Positions 1 through 5,427 of a stretch of DNA of 7,489 nucleotides are shown piece after piece (position 1 is the stretch's first letter; each line of letters opens with the position of its first letter). Under the pieces are notes generated by a model that was not told where the DNA came from, made no database searches, and worked only from the letters and a program-made list of their open reading frames with translations. The position numbers and the translations under genes are program-made. The DNA is from Candidatus Bathyarchaeota archaeon. GTDB taxonomy: Archaea > Thermoproteota > Bathyarchaeia > Bathyarchaeales > SOJC01. The DNA lies in contig JAUWDF010000026.1 of NCBI GenBank assembly GCA_030608925.1, forward strand, positions 1 through 7,489, given 5' to 3'.

Positions 1-22
1 CCTTAACTTATTAGCTGAATCA

Positions 23-43
23 AACTATCCATGCATTATAGTT
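23..43. promoter_or_regulatory. Candidate operator/promoter of the DtxR/MntR-type gene
   Basis: AACTAT (23-28) and ATAGTT (38-43) form a perfect 6-bp inverted repeat spanning 21 bp, with a 9-base spacer that contains the palindrome ATGCAT. The right arm overlaps the TATA-like CATTATAG. DtxR/MntR-family repressors usually bind roughly 19-21 bp palindromes at their own or target promoters, so autoregulation is a reasonable inference. It rests on position and symmetry only. Confidence 0.35.
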
Positions 44-92
44 GAGAAGGGTAGGAATCTCTTAAGGATCTGCTACGGCGGAAGTGATTGAA

Positions 93-632
93 ATGAATGA
101 ACTGAGTGAAAGTGAGGGAGACTACGTTGAGACAATCCACAATCTTATCGGAGAGCATGGATACGCAAGAGTTGCTGATATAGCTACCACGTTACATGTG
201 AAACCTCCAAGTGTAACAAGCATGCTTCAAAAGTTGGACGAACGGAAATTCGTCAACTACAGCCGGTATAGAGGTGTTATACTCACCCCAAAGGGAAAGT
301 TACTTGCTGAAACATTGGCTAGACGATATCGAACATTGAAGAGGCTTTTGACCATGATGGGAGTCAGTGAAGAGAGCGCTGAGAAGGACGCTTGCGAGAT
401 AAAACACAAAATACATAGTGAAAGCCTAGAAAAACTTGTTAAGTTCGTGGAATTCGTAGAGTCAGCACCCCAAAATCCTCCTTTCCTTGAGCACTTGAAG
501 TATTACTATAGAACTGGAAAACGCCCCAAACAGTGCAGAGTAGAAAGCGAAGTCAACAAAAAATCATCGCGTGCACGCGTAAACACAGAGACAGCAGTAA
601 GTCATAACAAGAAAAATTCGAGTAAACATTAA
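93..632 (+). CDS. DtxR/MntR-family metal-dependent transcriptional regulator, altered metal site
   Basis: Residues ~9-69 are a winged helix-turn-helix closely resembling MntR (GYARVADIA, then PPSVTSMLQKLDE, then YRGVILTPKG). Residues ~70-132 match the helical dimerisation domain. The family represses metal-uptake genes when Mn or Fe is bound. Aligned by eye to B. subtilis MntR, ligands D8, E11, H77, E99, E102 and H103 correspond to D10, E13, Y79, C101, K104 and H105. Two expected ligands (H77, E102) are therefore replaced by Tyr and Lys, while Cys at the E99 position is DtxR-like. The metal response is probably changed or lost. A Lys/Arg/Ser-rich tail (~138-179) makes it longer than MntR (142 residues). 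ATG at 93 is preferred because GGAAGTGA (80-87) lies 5 bases upstream; a GTG at 84 sits inside that ribosome site. The family call is firm, the regulated genes unknown. Confidence 0.9.
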   Translation: MNELSESEGDYVETIHNLIGEHGYARVADIATTLHVKPPSVTSMLQKLDERKFVNYSRYRGVILTPKGKLLAETLARRYRTLKRLLTMMGVSEESAEKDACEIKHKIHSESLEKLVKFVEFVESAPQNPPFLEHLKYYYRTGKRPKQCRVESEVNKKSSRARVNTETAVSHNKKNSSKH

Positions 633-667
633 GGCTTTTAGATAAGGGAAAAATATGGGATACAGCT

Positions 668-1069
668 ATGGATGAAAAACTGATAGAAGAGTTTCTGGAA
701 AAGAGAAATGTATTTGCAGTTGTGGGTGCTAGCAGAAATCAGGGGAAATATGGTCACCAAGTTTATAAGGACTTGCGAAACGCTGGATATAATGTCTATC
801 CTGTGAATCCAAATGCAGATGAAATCTTAGGTGATAAGTGCTATCCTAGTCTTGAGTCCTTGCCTAAGAGTCCACAAGTTGTTGATTTAGTTGTTCCCCC
901 AAAATTAACAAATCAGATTGTGAAAGTCTGCAAGAAACTTGGAATTTCAAAAGTGTGGATGCAACCTGGATCCGAATCTAAAACAGCAATCAACTTTTGC
1001 AAAGAAAACAATATCGAAGTTGTTCATGGAGTCTGCGTTATGGTCGAAAGACGAAGCAAACAGAAATAG
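668..1069 (+). CDS. CoA-binding domain protein, YccU-like
   Basis: A single Rossmann-fold CoA-binding domain (CoA_binding_2 type) fills the 133 residues, the usual length of this family. Landmarks are VVGASRNQGKYG (18-29, the nucleotide-binding loop), GYNVYPVNP (40-48), the Y-SLESLP stretch (59-66), VDLVVPP (72-78), and WMQPGSES (97-104). C123 sits near the C-terminus, as in many relatives. Family members bind CoA or related nucleotides; no catalytic activity has been generally assigned and none is visible here. It follows the regulator on the same strand after 35 bases and could be co-transcribed, though no strong ribosome site is visible before the ATG. A T5 run at 1079-1083 may end transcription. 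Confidence 0.88.
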   Translation: MDEKLIEEFLEKRNVFAVVGASRNQGKYGHQVYKDLRNAGYNVYPVNPNADEILGDKCYPSLESLPKSPQVVDLVVPPKLTNQIVKVCKKLGISKVWMQPGSESKTAINFCKENNIEVVHGVCVMVERRSKQK

Positions 1070-1139
1070 CAAGCAATCTTTTTCGATTTGGAGATTCAAG
1101 AAAGCAAAACTGTATTCTGACTAAGATACACTCATGTAG

Positions 1140-1146
1140 AAAAAAA
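1140..1146 (-). terminator. Poly-U terminator after the OsmC-family gene
   Basis: Seven consecutive A on the plus strand read as U7 in a leftward transcript, about 35 bases after the OsmC stop codon. Archaeal RNA polymerase terminates at such U-tracts without needing a stem. It lies between two convergent genes. Confidence 0.45.
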
Positions 1147-1180
1147 GGGTACTGGGCAAGTTGAGCAAGCGTGTCAGGTG

Positions 1181-1600
1181 TTATTCTACTGTTTCTATTG
1201 ACAATTCAACTTCTATAGGTATTGATTCAGTGAAAATCTTTACCACAGGACAGTTTGCTTCAGTTCTTCGCCAAACTGCCTCAATTAACTGCTTCCTTGC
1301 TTTAGTGGCAATATTCACCTTAAGTTTCACACCTTTCAATATTGGCGAATCTGCTGGCTTTTCTGCTTCCGCAACAACTTCAAGTCTCCTAATATCAACA
1401 TTGCTTTGCTTAGCAACATCTGCAAAGATAGTCGCAGCGCAATCTGAAAATGCCATAATTGCTAATTCTAACGCAGTTGGTCCAGTGTCATCTCCTCCTT
1501 TAGCAGTTGGCAAATCGCAGACAATCGTGTGGGTTCTGGAGTTGTCAACTAACGTGCGAACGTTCTCCACAAGTTTAGCTGTCGATTTATGTTTTGGCAT
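1181..1600 (-). CDS. OsmC/Ohr-family thiol peroxidase-like protein
   Basis: OsmC-fold proteins are dimers that reduce organic hydroperoxides through two conserved cysteines. Here the first is C54, in the motif TALELAIMAFSDC with the family glutamate at E45. The second is C117, in TEANCPVVK. The 139-residue length fits the family, and the central helix plus C-terminal strand (IPIEVELSIE) fit the fold. The N-terminal part (R13 or R15) may supply the active-site arginine; this I infer. ATG at 1600 is preceded by GAGGT (plus strand 1609-1613) at 8 bases, a good archaeal ribosome site. A TATA-like GTATATTAC on the minus strand (1649-1657) would give a leader of about 27 bases. The gene is convergent with the CoA-binding gene. 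The substrate is unknown; the YhfA-like subgroup is as likely as true Ohr. Confidence 0.88.
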   Translation of the reverse strand: MPKHKSTAKLVENVRTLVDNSRTHTIVCDLPTAKGGDDTGPTALELAIMAFSDCAATIFADVAKQSNVDIRRLEVVAEAEKPADSPILKGVKLKVNIATKARKQLIEAVWRRTEANCPVVKIFTESIPIEVELSIETVE

Positions 1601-2136
1601 TGTGTCTTACCTCATTATCTCTCCTTTGAGCTTGGAATTAGACAGTGAGTAATATACGTCTTATGGCACAATTAGCATATGCTGAATATGATATGTGAGC
1701 AATGTAGTGGTTGACTTTAACAATTTAGTTTGCATTCACTTTGCACGCGCTCTGCACTCTGTGGCTATGCTAACACCAGATTATTAATGAAAAGGAAGAA
1801 ACTATCCTAGGTTTACTGTGGTGGGGTCGCTGATACTCGACACGAATTTGGAGCGGGTCCTTATATTTTTCTTGATTCTAGCTAACATATACACGCGCGG
1901 TGAGAATGCATGTGCACTTGGAATCAGAAATGCTCGAATACGCGTGTGATAATTAGAGGAAAAGATAATTTATTTTTAGGCAAGGCAGAACCATAACTAC
2001 TATCGAACTTCTATCTTCAGCATCCCACTAATGCGCGCGCGCCCGTTGGACTGACCTTAACGCGCTCCACACTAATCGCAAATCTAATAATCTCAAGCTA
2101 CTGCACTCAAAGTCAGTGTTTCTGGCGTGAACAAAG
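1601..2136. other. Long intergenic stretch with no convincing gene
   Basis: I see no coding region or recognisable RNA here. Contents: the likely OsmC promoter (1649-1657, minus), a 10-bp palindrome AGCATATGCT (1674-1683), AT-rich TATA-like runs at 1861-1870 and about 1968-1978, a 7-bp inverted repeat ACACGCG (1891-1897) / CGCGTGT (1941-1947), and the alternating tract GCGCGCGCGC (2033-2042). The hydrolase gene that follows may be driven from one of the AT-rich runs, but none lies at the standard distance from its ATG. Confidence 0.5.
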
Positions 2137-3045
2137 ATGAGTTTGATCAAAAACTTGAAGATCACGACGCTTGCTGAGAATCTTGTCATGACTAAATGTC
2201 TTGGTCAGTGGGGTCTCTCATTTCTCTTAGAGTTTATAGATGCGGAAGGTGACCGTCGGAAGGTAGTATTCGATACAGGCATTCATAAGAAATCATTGTT
2301 TTACAATATAAAGCAATTAAAAGTGGATCTGAATGATGTGGATTGTTTGGTGATTAGTCATGGGCATGCTGATCACACGACCGCTACAGTTGAGGTTACA
2401 GAGGCCGCAGGTGGGGTGAAGGTCTATGCACATCCTCATACGTTCCAACCTCGAATTATTGAGGATAAAACAGGAAAACGTAGGCGACATGGGGTTCCAA
2501 AAGATGAGGGAATTAACGAGATAGATCGGGTTGGAGGAGAGGTGGTGCTTACTTCAGAGCCAGTAGAAATAGTGCCAGGAGTATGGACAACTGGGCAAAT
2601 TCAAAGAGTAATGCCCTTCGAGCGTGCAGTATCTCCATCAGAGGGAGAAAGAAGAATCATTGTTGTGGATGGAGAGGAGGCTGATGATCAAATTCTTGAT
2701 GACCAAGCGCTCTGGATGGATGTGGAACAAGTCGGTCCATTCGTCATCACAGGCTGTGCTCACGCAGGACCTTTGAATACCCTCCGGCAGGTTCAGAGAC
2801 TTGGTCACTTCGCCAATATATATGGACTTGTAGGTGGCACTCATCTTGTTGGGCGGTCAGGGAATTATCTTCAGCAAACGATTGAGGGGTTAAGAAAATT
2901 CAAGTTGAGTTTGATTTCGCCTTGTCATTGCACGGGATTCAAGGCGACAGCGAGGCTTTGGCAAGCCTTCCCTGAAGCATTCATCTTGAACTTCTCAGGC
3001 AGAGTGATTGAAGCAGAAAAGGAACCAAAGAAGCGCGTGATTTAA
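2137..3045 (+). CDS. MBL-fold metallohydrolase, COG1237 (beta-ribofuranosylaminobenzene phosphate-related)
   Basis: The protein has the metallo-beta-lactamase fold with a complete dinuclear metal site: SHGHADH (H75, H77, D79, H80), GCAHAG (H209), GGTH (H236) and PCHCTG (H264). D47 in VVFDTG marks the second strand. At 302 residues it matches COG1237. One member of that family, MJ0301, is described as a 7,8-dihydropterin-6-methyl dihydropteroate synthase in archaeal tetrahydromethanopterin synthesis; others are uncharacterised hydrolases. The long insert between H80 and H209 is typical of the group. Which substrate this copy uses cannot be read from sequence, and no pterin gene lies next to it. 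The ATG has only a weak GCGTGA element 6 bases upstream. The gene is apparently monocistronic, flanked by gaps of 536 and 91 bases. Confidence 0.88.
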   Translation: MSLIKNLKITTLAENLVMTKCLGQWGLSFLLEFIDAEGDRRKVVFDTGIHKKSLFYNIKQLKVDLNDVDCLVISHGHADHTTATVEVTEAAGGVKVYAHPHTFQPRIIEDKTGKRRRHGVPKDEGINEIDRVGGEVVLTSEPVEIVPGVWTTGQIQRVMPFERAVSPSEGERRIIVVDGEEADDQILDDQALWMDVEQVGPFVITGCAHAGPLNTLRQVQRLGHFANIYGLVGGTHLVGRSGNYLQQTIEGLRKFKLSLISPCHCTGFKATARLWQAFPEAFILNFSGRVIEAEKEPKKRVI

Positions 3046-3078
3046 CCACAAGCAAACATCTCTAAAGTCTAAATTGTC

Positions 3079-3132
3079 GCCTTTTAAATGCACAATATTT
3101 AAGGCACATCATCTCTTCTTCTAAAAGGGTGA
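3079..3132 (+). promoter_or_regulatory. TATA region and ribosome site of the 51-residue gene
   Basis: Two TATA-like boxes, TTTTAAAT (3082-3089) and AATATTTAA (3094-3102), sit inside a loose inverted repeat with arms GCCTT (3079-3083) and AAGGC (3101-3105). The second box predicts a start of transcription near 3120. GGGTGA (3127-3132) lies 4 bases before the ATG at 3137. This promoter context supports the small gene being real. The symmetry could be an operator but may be coincidence. Confidence 0.45.
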
Positions 3133-3136
3133 ATTC

Positions 3137-3292
3137 ATGTCAGATAACACAAATCCCAGAGGAGAAAAAAGGTCAAGAGATGGAAGAGGAAAGGGCGTAG
3201 GAATGAAGGGTGGAAGAAGAGCAGGTAAAAACCCAAATCCATGCAGTCCAAAACGTGGGTATGGTAAAGGCGAAGGGCGAAAAAGAAAGTAA
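3137..3292 (+). CDS. 51-residue Gly/Lys/Arg-rich small protein, DUF5320-like in style
   Basis: An uninterrupted ATG-TAA frame encodes 51 residues, of which 17 are Lys or Arg and 12 are Gly. It opens with SDNTNPRGE, passes through DGRGKGVG and ends in a KRK tail. The PRGE...GRGxG pattern and a later NPNPC recall DUF5320-type small archaeal proteins (usually PRGEGPxTGRGxGxC), but the family cysteines are mostly missing; only C36 is present. It has a good ribosome site (GGGTGA, 4-base spacing) and a TATA region upstream, so expression is plausible. A strongly basic, probably disordered chain suggests nucleic-acid binding, which I infer. Its function is unknown. The frame is too short for many gene finders. 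Confidence 0.6.
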   Translation: MSDNTNPRGEKRSRDGRGKGVGMKGGRRAGKNPNPCSPKRGYGKGEGRKRK

Positions 3293-3315
3293 ATTGTACT
3301 AGATATTATATCATT

Positions 3316-3324
3316 GCGCGCGCG
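3316..3324. repeat. Alternating GC tract
   Basis: GCGCGCGCG lies 24 bases after the stop of the 51-residue gene, surrounded by AT-rich sequence. It is one of four pure alternating C/G tracts of 8 bases or more between genes in this window (also 2033-2042, 4207-4215, 7058-7065). Confidence 0.7.
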
Positions 3325-3367
3325 GTTTCCATCATAACCCCTAGATAGCAGTATTATATGACCTATT

Positions 3368-3487
3368 AAGTGGTTGTCATACTAATGCAAAGTACTAGAT
3401 CCTCTGGAGTATTAAGAAAAAAGAGCTTGCGGGGGAAATTTCGGGAGATATCTCCAATTTTCCTGGGTTAAATTCCAGCAACCACTT
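3368..3487. repeat. 120-base element with 9-bp terminal inverted repeats and internal hairpins
   Basis: AAGTGGTTG (3368-3376) and CAACCACTT (3479-3487) are perfect inverted repeats enclosing a potentially folded interior. A first hairpin can form around TCC/GGA (3400-3402 / 3406-3408) with ACT/AGT. A strong one is centred on the palindrome GGAGATATCTCC (3444-3455), with outer arms GGAAATTT (3434-3441) and AATTTTCC (3456-3463). A third, CTGG/CCAG (3463-3466 / 3475-3478), has an AT-rich loop. TATTATAT (3352-3359) stands just upstream. It could be a structured non-coding RNA with a closing stem, or a degenerate miniature mobile element. No target-site duplication is obvious, and it does not fold as a valid tRNA. 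Confidence 0.45.
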
Positions 3488-3520
3488 GTTATATAAACTC
3501 AATCTATGCAATTATGTCTA

Positions 3521-3528
3521 TTTTATAA
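3521..3528 (+). promoter_or_regulatory. TATA box of the small-gene operon
   Basis: TTTTATAA-type sequence lies about 55 bases before the ATG at 3580. The usual archaeal spacing would start transcription near 3552, leaving a leader of roughly 28 bases. Confidence 0.4.
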
Positions 3529-3579
3529 ACATAAATTATTAATATAGTTTCTATAGTAAACTACTCCTGCATGTAGGAA

Positions 3580-3867
3580 ATGTACGCGCGAAAAATAAAG
3601 TTTAGATGTTCCAATTGGAATCGGGAATGGGTCATTTCAGAGGTAAAACTTGAATACATAAAAAACTGGCCTGATTCATGCCCAGATTGTGGAAGTATAG
3701 AAATAAGTCATGAATTAGTTGAAAAAACGGTCATTCAACTCCTTAGTGACCCCGGGAAATGTAATACAAAAAAGAACCTGAGAAACAAAACTCACAAGCG
3801 CGCGTATCCTGAGACTCTAGAAAAGGTTTGTGCAGGCAAAAATGAAGGAGTTGAGCATGGGAGGTGA
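3580..3867 (+). CDS. Small zinc-ribbon-like protein with a broken first knuckle
   Basis: This 95-residue protein has a zinc-ribbon layout in its first 45 residues: F-R-C10-S-N-W13-N-R-E-W, then about 20 residues, then W-P-D-S-C34-P-D-C37-G-S. In comparable small archaeal zinc ribbons the first knuckle is C-x-x-C-x-x-E-W; here the second cysteine is Trp13 (codon TGG, one base from TGT or TGC). Either the zinc site has only three cysteines or the base is an error. The C-terminal half (~50-95) is basic and unrecognised, with isolated C61 and C84. It is the first gene of an apparent operon: its TGA stop lies inside the GGAGGTGA ribosome site of the next gene. No strong ribosome site precedes its own ATG. 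The function is unknown. Confidence 0.65.
   Translation: MYARKIKFRCSNWNREWVISEVKLEYIKNWPDSCPDCGSIEISHELVEKTVIQLLSDPGKCNTKKNLRNKTHKRAYPETLEKVCAGKNEGVEHGR
3860..3867 (+). promoter_or_regulatory. Strong ribosome site GGAGGTGA for the GTG-start gene at 3874
   Basis: GGAGGTGA is the full archaeal Shine-Dalgarno sequence, 6 bases before GTG 3874. It overlaps the stop codon (3865-3867) of the preceding gene. It decides the non-ATG start and implies translational coupling. Confidence 0.8.
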
Positions 3868-3873
3868 GAAGCA

Positions 3874-4044
3874 GTGTTTGATACCAGAGAAAAATGTGTT
3901 GATTGCTTAGTAGATTTTACGGTTTTCTGGGGGGATGTAGAAAAGAAAACTGGGAAACGAAAATATTATGCGACTTCACAATCAGCTGTTCAGACTAAAG
4001 ATGGCTGGCTTTGTGCAAAATGCGCTGAAAGAAGGGGGAAGTGA
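3874..4044 (+). CDS. 56-residue two-CxxC zinc-binding protein (GTG start)
   Basis: The frame from GTG 3874 to TGA 4042-4044 encodes 56 residues with paired cysteines C8-x-x-C11 and C47-x-x-C50, a classic four-cysteine zinc-ribbon spacing. Between them lie an aromatic strand region (FTVFWGD) and a basic turn (KKTGKRKYY). The C-terminus after the second knuckle (AERRGK) is basic. The start is fixed by the perfect GGAGGTGA 6 bases upstream. There is no ATG near the start, so ATG-only gene calling would miss it or replace it with an overlapping frame. It is the second gene of a tight operon, 6 bases after the preceding stop and 1 base before the next start. It could bind nucleic acid or a partner protein; the function is unknown. 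Confidence 0.75.
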   Translation: MFDTREKCVDCLVDFTVFWGDVEKKTGKRKYYATSQSAVQTKDGWLCAKCAERRGK

Positions 4045-4045
4045 T

Positions 4046-4204
4046 GTGAGAACAGAAGAGGAGATTAAGAAGGCACTGAAAGAACTTAGAGAAAACAGAA
4101 AACGTGGATCATCACTTGCTGAGCGCCAGAATATTGCTGGGCACAGCGTTAAACAAGCCTTAGAATGGGCTCTTGAACAAACCGATACCTTACTAACATT
4201 TTAG
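4046..4204 (+). CDS. 52-residue helical small protein (GTG start)
   Basis: Starting at GTG 4046, one base after the previous stop, the product is 52 residues. The N-terminal half (RTEEEIKKALKELRENRK) is a strongly amphipathic charged helix. A loop follows (GSSLAERQNIAGHS), then a second helix (VKQALEWALEQTD). The helix-loop-helix layout with a C-terminal ALEW motif resembles widespread small archaeal coiled-coil proteins of unknown function. The same frame stays open upstream to an ATG at 3968, but that part overlaps the zinc-ribbon gene in another frame; the G-rich GGGGGAA just before 4046 and the tight spacing favour the GTG. It ends three bases before a CGCGCGCGC tract. Probably co-translated with its upstream neighbour. 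Confidence 0.75.
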   Translation: MRTEEEIKKALKELRENRKRGSSLAERQNIAGHSVKQALEWALEQTDTLLTF

Positions 4205-4206
4205 CT

Positions 4207-4215
4207 CGCGCGCGC
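4207..4215. repeat. Alternating CG tract
   Basis: CGCGCGCGC lies 2 bases past the stop codon of the small-gene operon, at the start of an AT-rich intergenic stretch. It belongs to the set of (GC)n tracts described among the findings. Confidence 0.7.
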
Positions 4216-4270
4216 ATTCTTTATCGTTTTGTGCTGTATCCTTAAATTTGTCAATGATAGCAACTGAAAT

Positions 4271-4286
4271 GTTGAAGTTGTTCAAC
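4271..4286. promoter_or_regulatory. Small inverted repeat upstream of the ferredoxin gene
   Basis: GTTGAA-GTTG-TTCAAC is a perfect 6-bp inverted repeat with a 4-base loop, within the 203-base gap before the ferredoxin. An outer GATAG/CTATC pair flanks it (about 4256-4260 and 4285-4289). It could be an operator or a hairpin at the 3' end of the preceding operon. No U-tract follows immediately, which argues against a standard terminator. Confidence 0.3.
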
Positions 4287-4407
4287 TATCCTTCGTTTGC
4301 GCGGGCGTAGGGCTAAATGCGACTCGTCGATTTTTAGGGTGATGAACACGTTGCCAGAATAGTTCATACAGAAAAAATGTTAGTAAAAAAGTAAATTATA
4401 CTGCTCG

Positions 4408-4632
4408 ATGGAAACAAAATTGAAGTCAAAAAATGTGCAGAAATATAGATACGACAAATCTGCATATTTAGCGGTGATTGGAAATTGTGGCGCATGCTAT
4501 TATTGCGTCAATGCTTGCCCAGAAAAAGCCATAAGGGAGTCGAAGCCCCCGACTATAGATCACTCCAAATGCACAAGGTGCATGAAATGTGTTGAAGCTT
4601 GCCCACGATGGGTAATGCAGATAGTACATTAG
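4408..4632 (+). CDS. 2[4Fe-4S] ferredoxin-like protein
   Basis: This 74-residue electron carrier has two complete cluster motifs: C27-x2-C30-x2-C33-x3-C37-P, and C55-x2-C58-x2-C61-x3-C65-P. They are separated by the usual loop (EKAIRESKPPTIDHSK). In bacterial-type ferredoxins each motif gives three cysteines to one cluster and the fourth to the other, so both clusters should form. A basic ~20-residue N-terminal extension (KLKSKNVQKYRYDK) precedes the domain and may dock a partner. There is no clear ribosome site; AAATTATA at about 4393-4400 is too close to be a normal TATA box for this ATG. No oxidoreductase gene lies next to it, so the partner is unknown. Confidence 0.88.
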   Translation: METKLKSKNVQKYRYDKSAYLAVIGNCGACYYCVNACPEKAIRESKPPTIDHSKCTRCMKCVEACPRWVMQIVH

Positions 4633-4634
4633 CG

Positions 4635-4786
4635 TTTGAGGAACCTTGGGGCTCAGCCACGAAATATTTTGCGTGCGCAAGCAAAGTCTCTGCATCTTCA
4701 AGCGTCCCAACAACTTTAACAACGAATTCGTCGTTTTTTTGAGGAAGTAGCGCATCCATGCAAATAAGATGATAAATTTTATACAT
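4635..4786 (-). pseudogene. Possible gene remnant, reads protein-like but ends inside the ferredoxin gene
   Basis: A minus-strand frame opens at ATG 4786 (alternative ATG 4759). Its first ~50 residues look coding: LLPQKNDEFVVKVV, then GTLEDAETLLAHAKYFVAEP. Further on it runs antisense into the ferredoxin and stops at 4553, which suggests lost or degraded original 3' sequence. The EFVVKVxxTxEDAxxLL style recalls C-terminal tails of some archaeal tyrosine recombinases, from memory only. A run of seven A in the coding strand (plus 4734-4740) is a frameshift-prone site. It may equally be a chance open frame. I give it as a remnant at low confidence. Confidence 0.25.
4772..4783. promoter_or_regulatory. 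Near-symmetric TATA element, possibly bidirectional
   Basis: ATAAATTTTATA reads as TTTTATA rightward and TATAAAAT leftward. Rightward, its centre is about 24 bases before ATG 4804, the standard archaeal distance for a leaderless transcript of the DUF1684 gene. Leftward, ATG 4759 is about 20 bases away, slightly short. The rightward role is the better supported. Confidence 0.45.
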
Positions 4787-4803
4787 GCATGGACGTTAGA
4801 ATC

Positions 4804-5388
4804 ATGAATGAAAGAGATGAATTTGCTTTGGATATTTCTGAATGGAAATCCCGTCTGGAAAGGGAACGTGAGGAGAAAAACAGGTTTTTTATATTAGATC
4901 CTCGATCACCGATACCTCGTGAAGAACGTAGCGGTCTTGTTGGTAAGAGCCTCAGCTATTTTCCTTCAGATCCAAATTTGCGCTTTGAGTTGACACTTGA
5001 CGAGCATAAGAAGAAAAAGAAGATAATAGTAGCAACTTCAAAAGATGAAGACCGAGAATTTATCCGTTGGGGAGAATTCAGATTTGAAGTTAACGGGAAT
5101 CAATGTGTACTTCAGGCCTATAAGAGTGGCCGTGAAGAGGAAAGACTTTGGGTTCCTTTCAGAGATAAAACCTCAGGTAAGGAAACGTATGGTGCAGGTC
5201 GGTATCTTGATTTAGAACCGGAGAGACACCGTACCACTGAAGGAAAATGGATTCTCGATCTCAACAGAGGATATAATCCATGGTGTGCTTACAGTGAAGC
5301 ATACACCTGTCCCTTCATTCCCCCAGAAAATTGGCTGGAAGTACCGATTAGAGCTGGTGAAAAAAGCTATCCTTTCAAAGTGAAATAG
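4804..5388 (+). CDS. DUF1684 family protein
   Basis: The protein matches the DUF1684 pattern along its length: an N-terminal charged helix ending in EEKNRFF, then GLVGKSLSYFPSDPNLRFE, a beta-rich middle (FRFEVNG, then LQAYKSG), the signature VPFRDKTSGKETYGAGRYLDL, and finally DLNRGYNPWCAYSEAYTCPFIPPENWL with a closing IRAGEK. These are the family's conserved blocks. The biochemical role is not established; there is no signal peptide, so it is probably cytoplasmic. The frame also contains an ATG at 4789, but the TATA element at 4777-4783 is too close to it, whereas ATG 4804 sits at leaderless distance; the start therefore stays slightly uncertain (194 or 199 residues). T5 at 5411-5415 may terminate it, facing a convergent ferredoxin-like gene. 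Confidence 0.87.
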   Translation: MNERDEFALDISEWKSRLEREREEKNRFFILDPRSPIPREERSGLVGKSLSYFPSDPNLRFELTLDEHKKKKKIIVATSKDEDREFIRWGEFRFEVNGNQCVLQAYKSGREEERLWVPFRDKTSGKETYGAGRYLDLEPERHRTTEGKWILDLNRGYNPWCAYSEAYTCPFIPPENWLEVPIRAGEKSYPFKVK

Positions 5389-5427
5389 TGAAGTTGGATG
5401 GCAAAGGACATGATTTTTATTAGAACT

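Noticed and set aside
939..1124. A 61-residue frame overlapping the end of the CoA-binding gene
   Set aside because: It is out of frame with a clear family member and has no ribosome site or domain.
1161..1652. A 163-residue open frame on the plus strand
   Set aside because: It lies antisense to the OsmC-family gene, which has catalytic cysteines, a ribosome site and a TATA-like box; the plus-strand product has no recognisable domain.
1601..2136. Possible C/D-box RNA, tRNA or small gene in the long gap
   Set aside because: I found no C-box and D-box pair at useful spacing, no cloverleaf and no open frame with a start signal.
3368..3487. tRNA or pseudo-tRNA reading of the 120-base element
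   Set aside because: A 7-bp acceptor-like stem and a T-arm-like CTGG/CCAG hairpin exist, but the loop lacks the TTC core, there is no GG-bearing D loop and no valid anticodon arm with U33.
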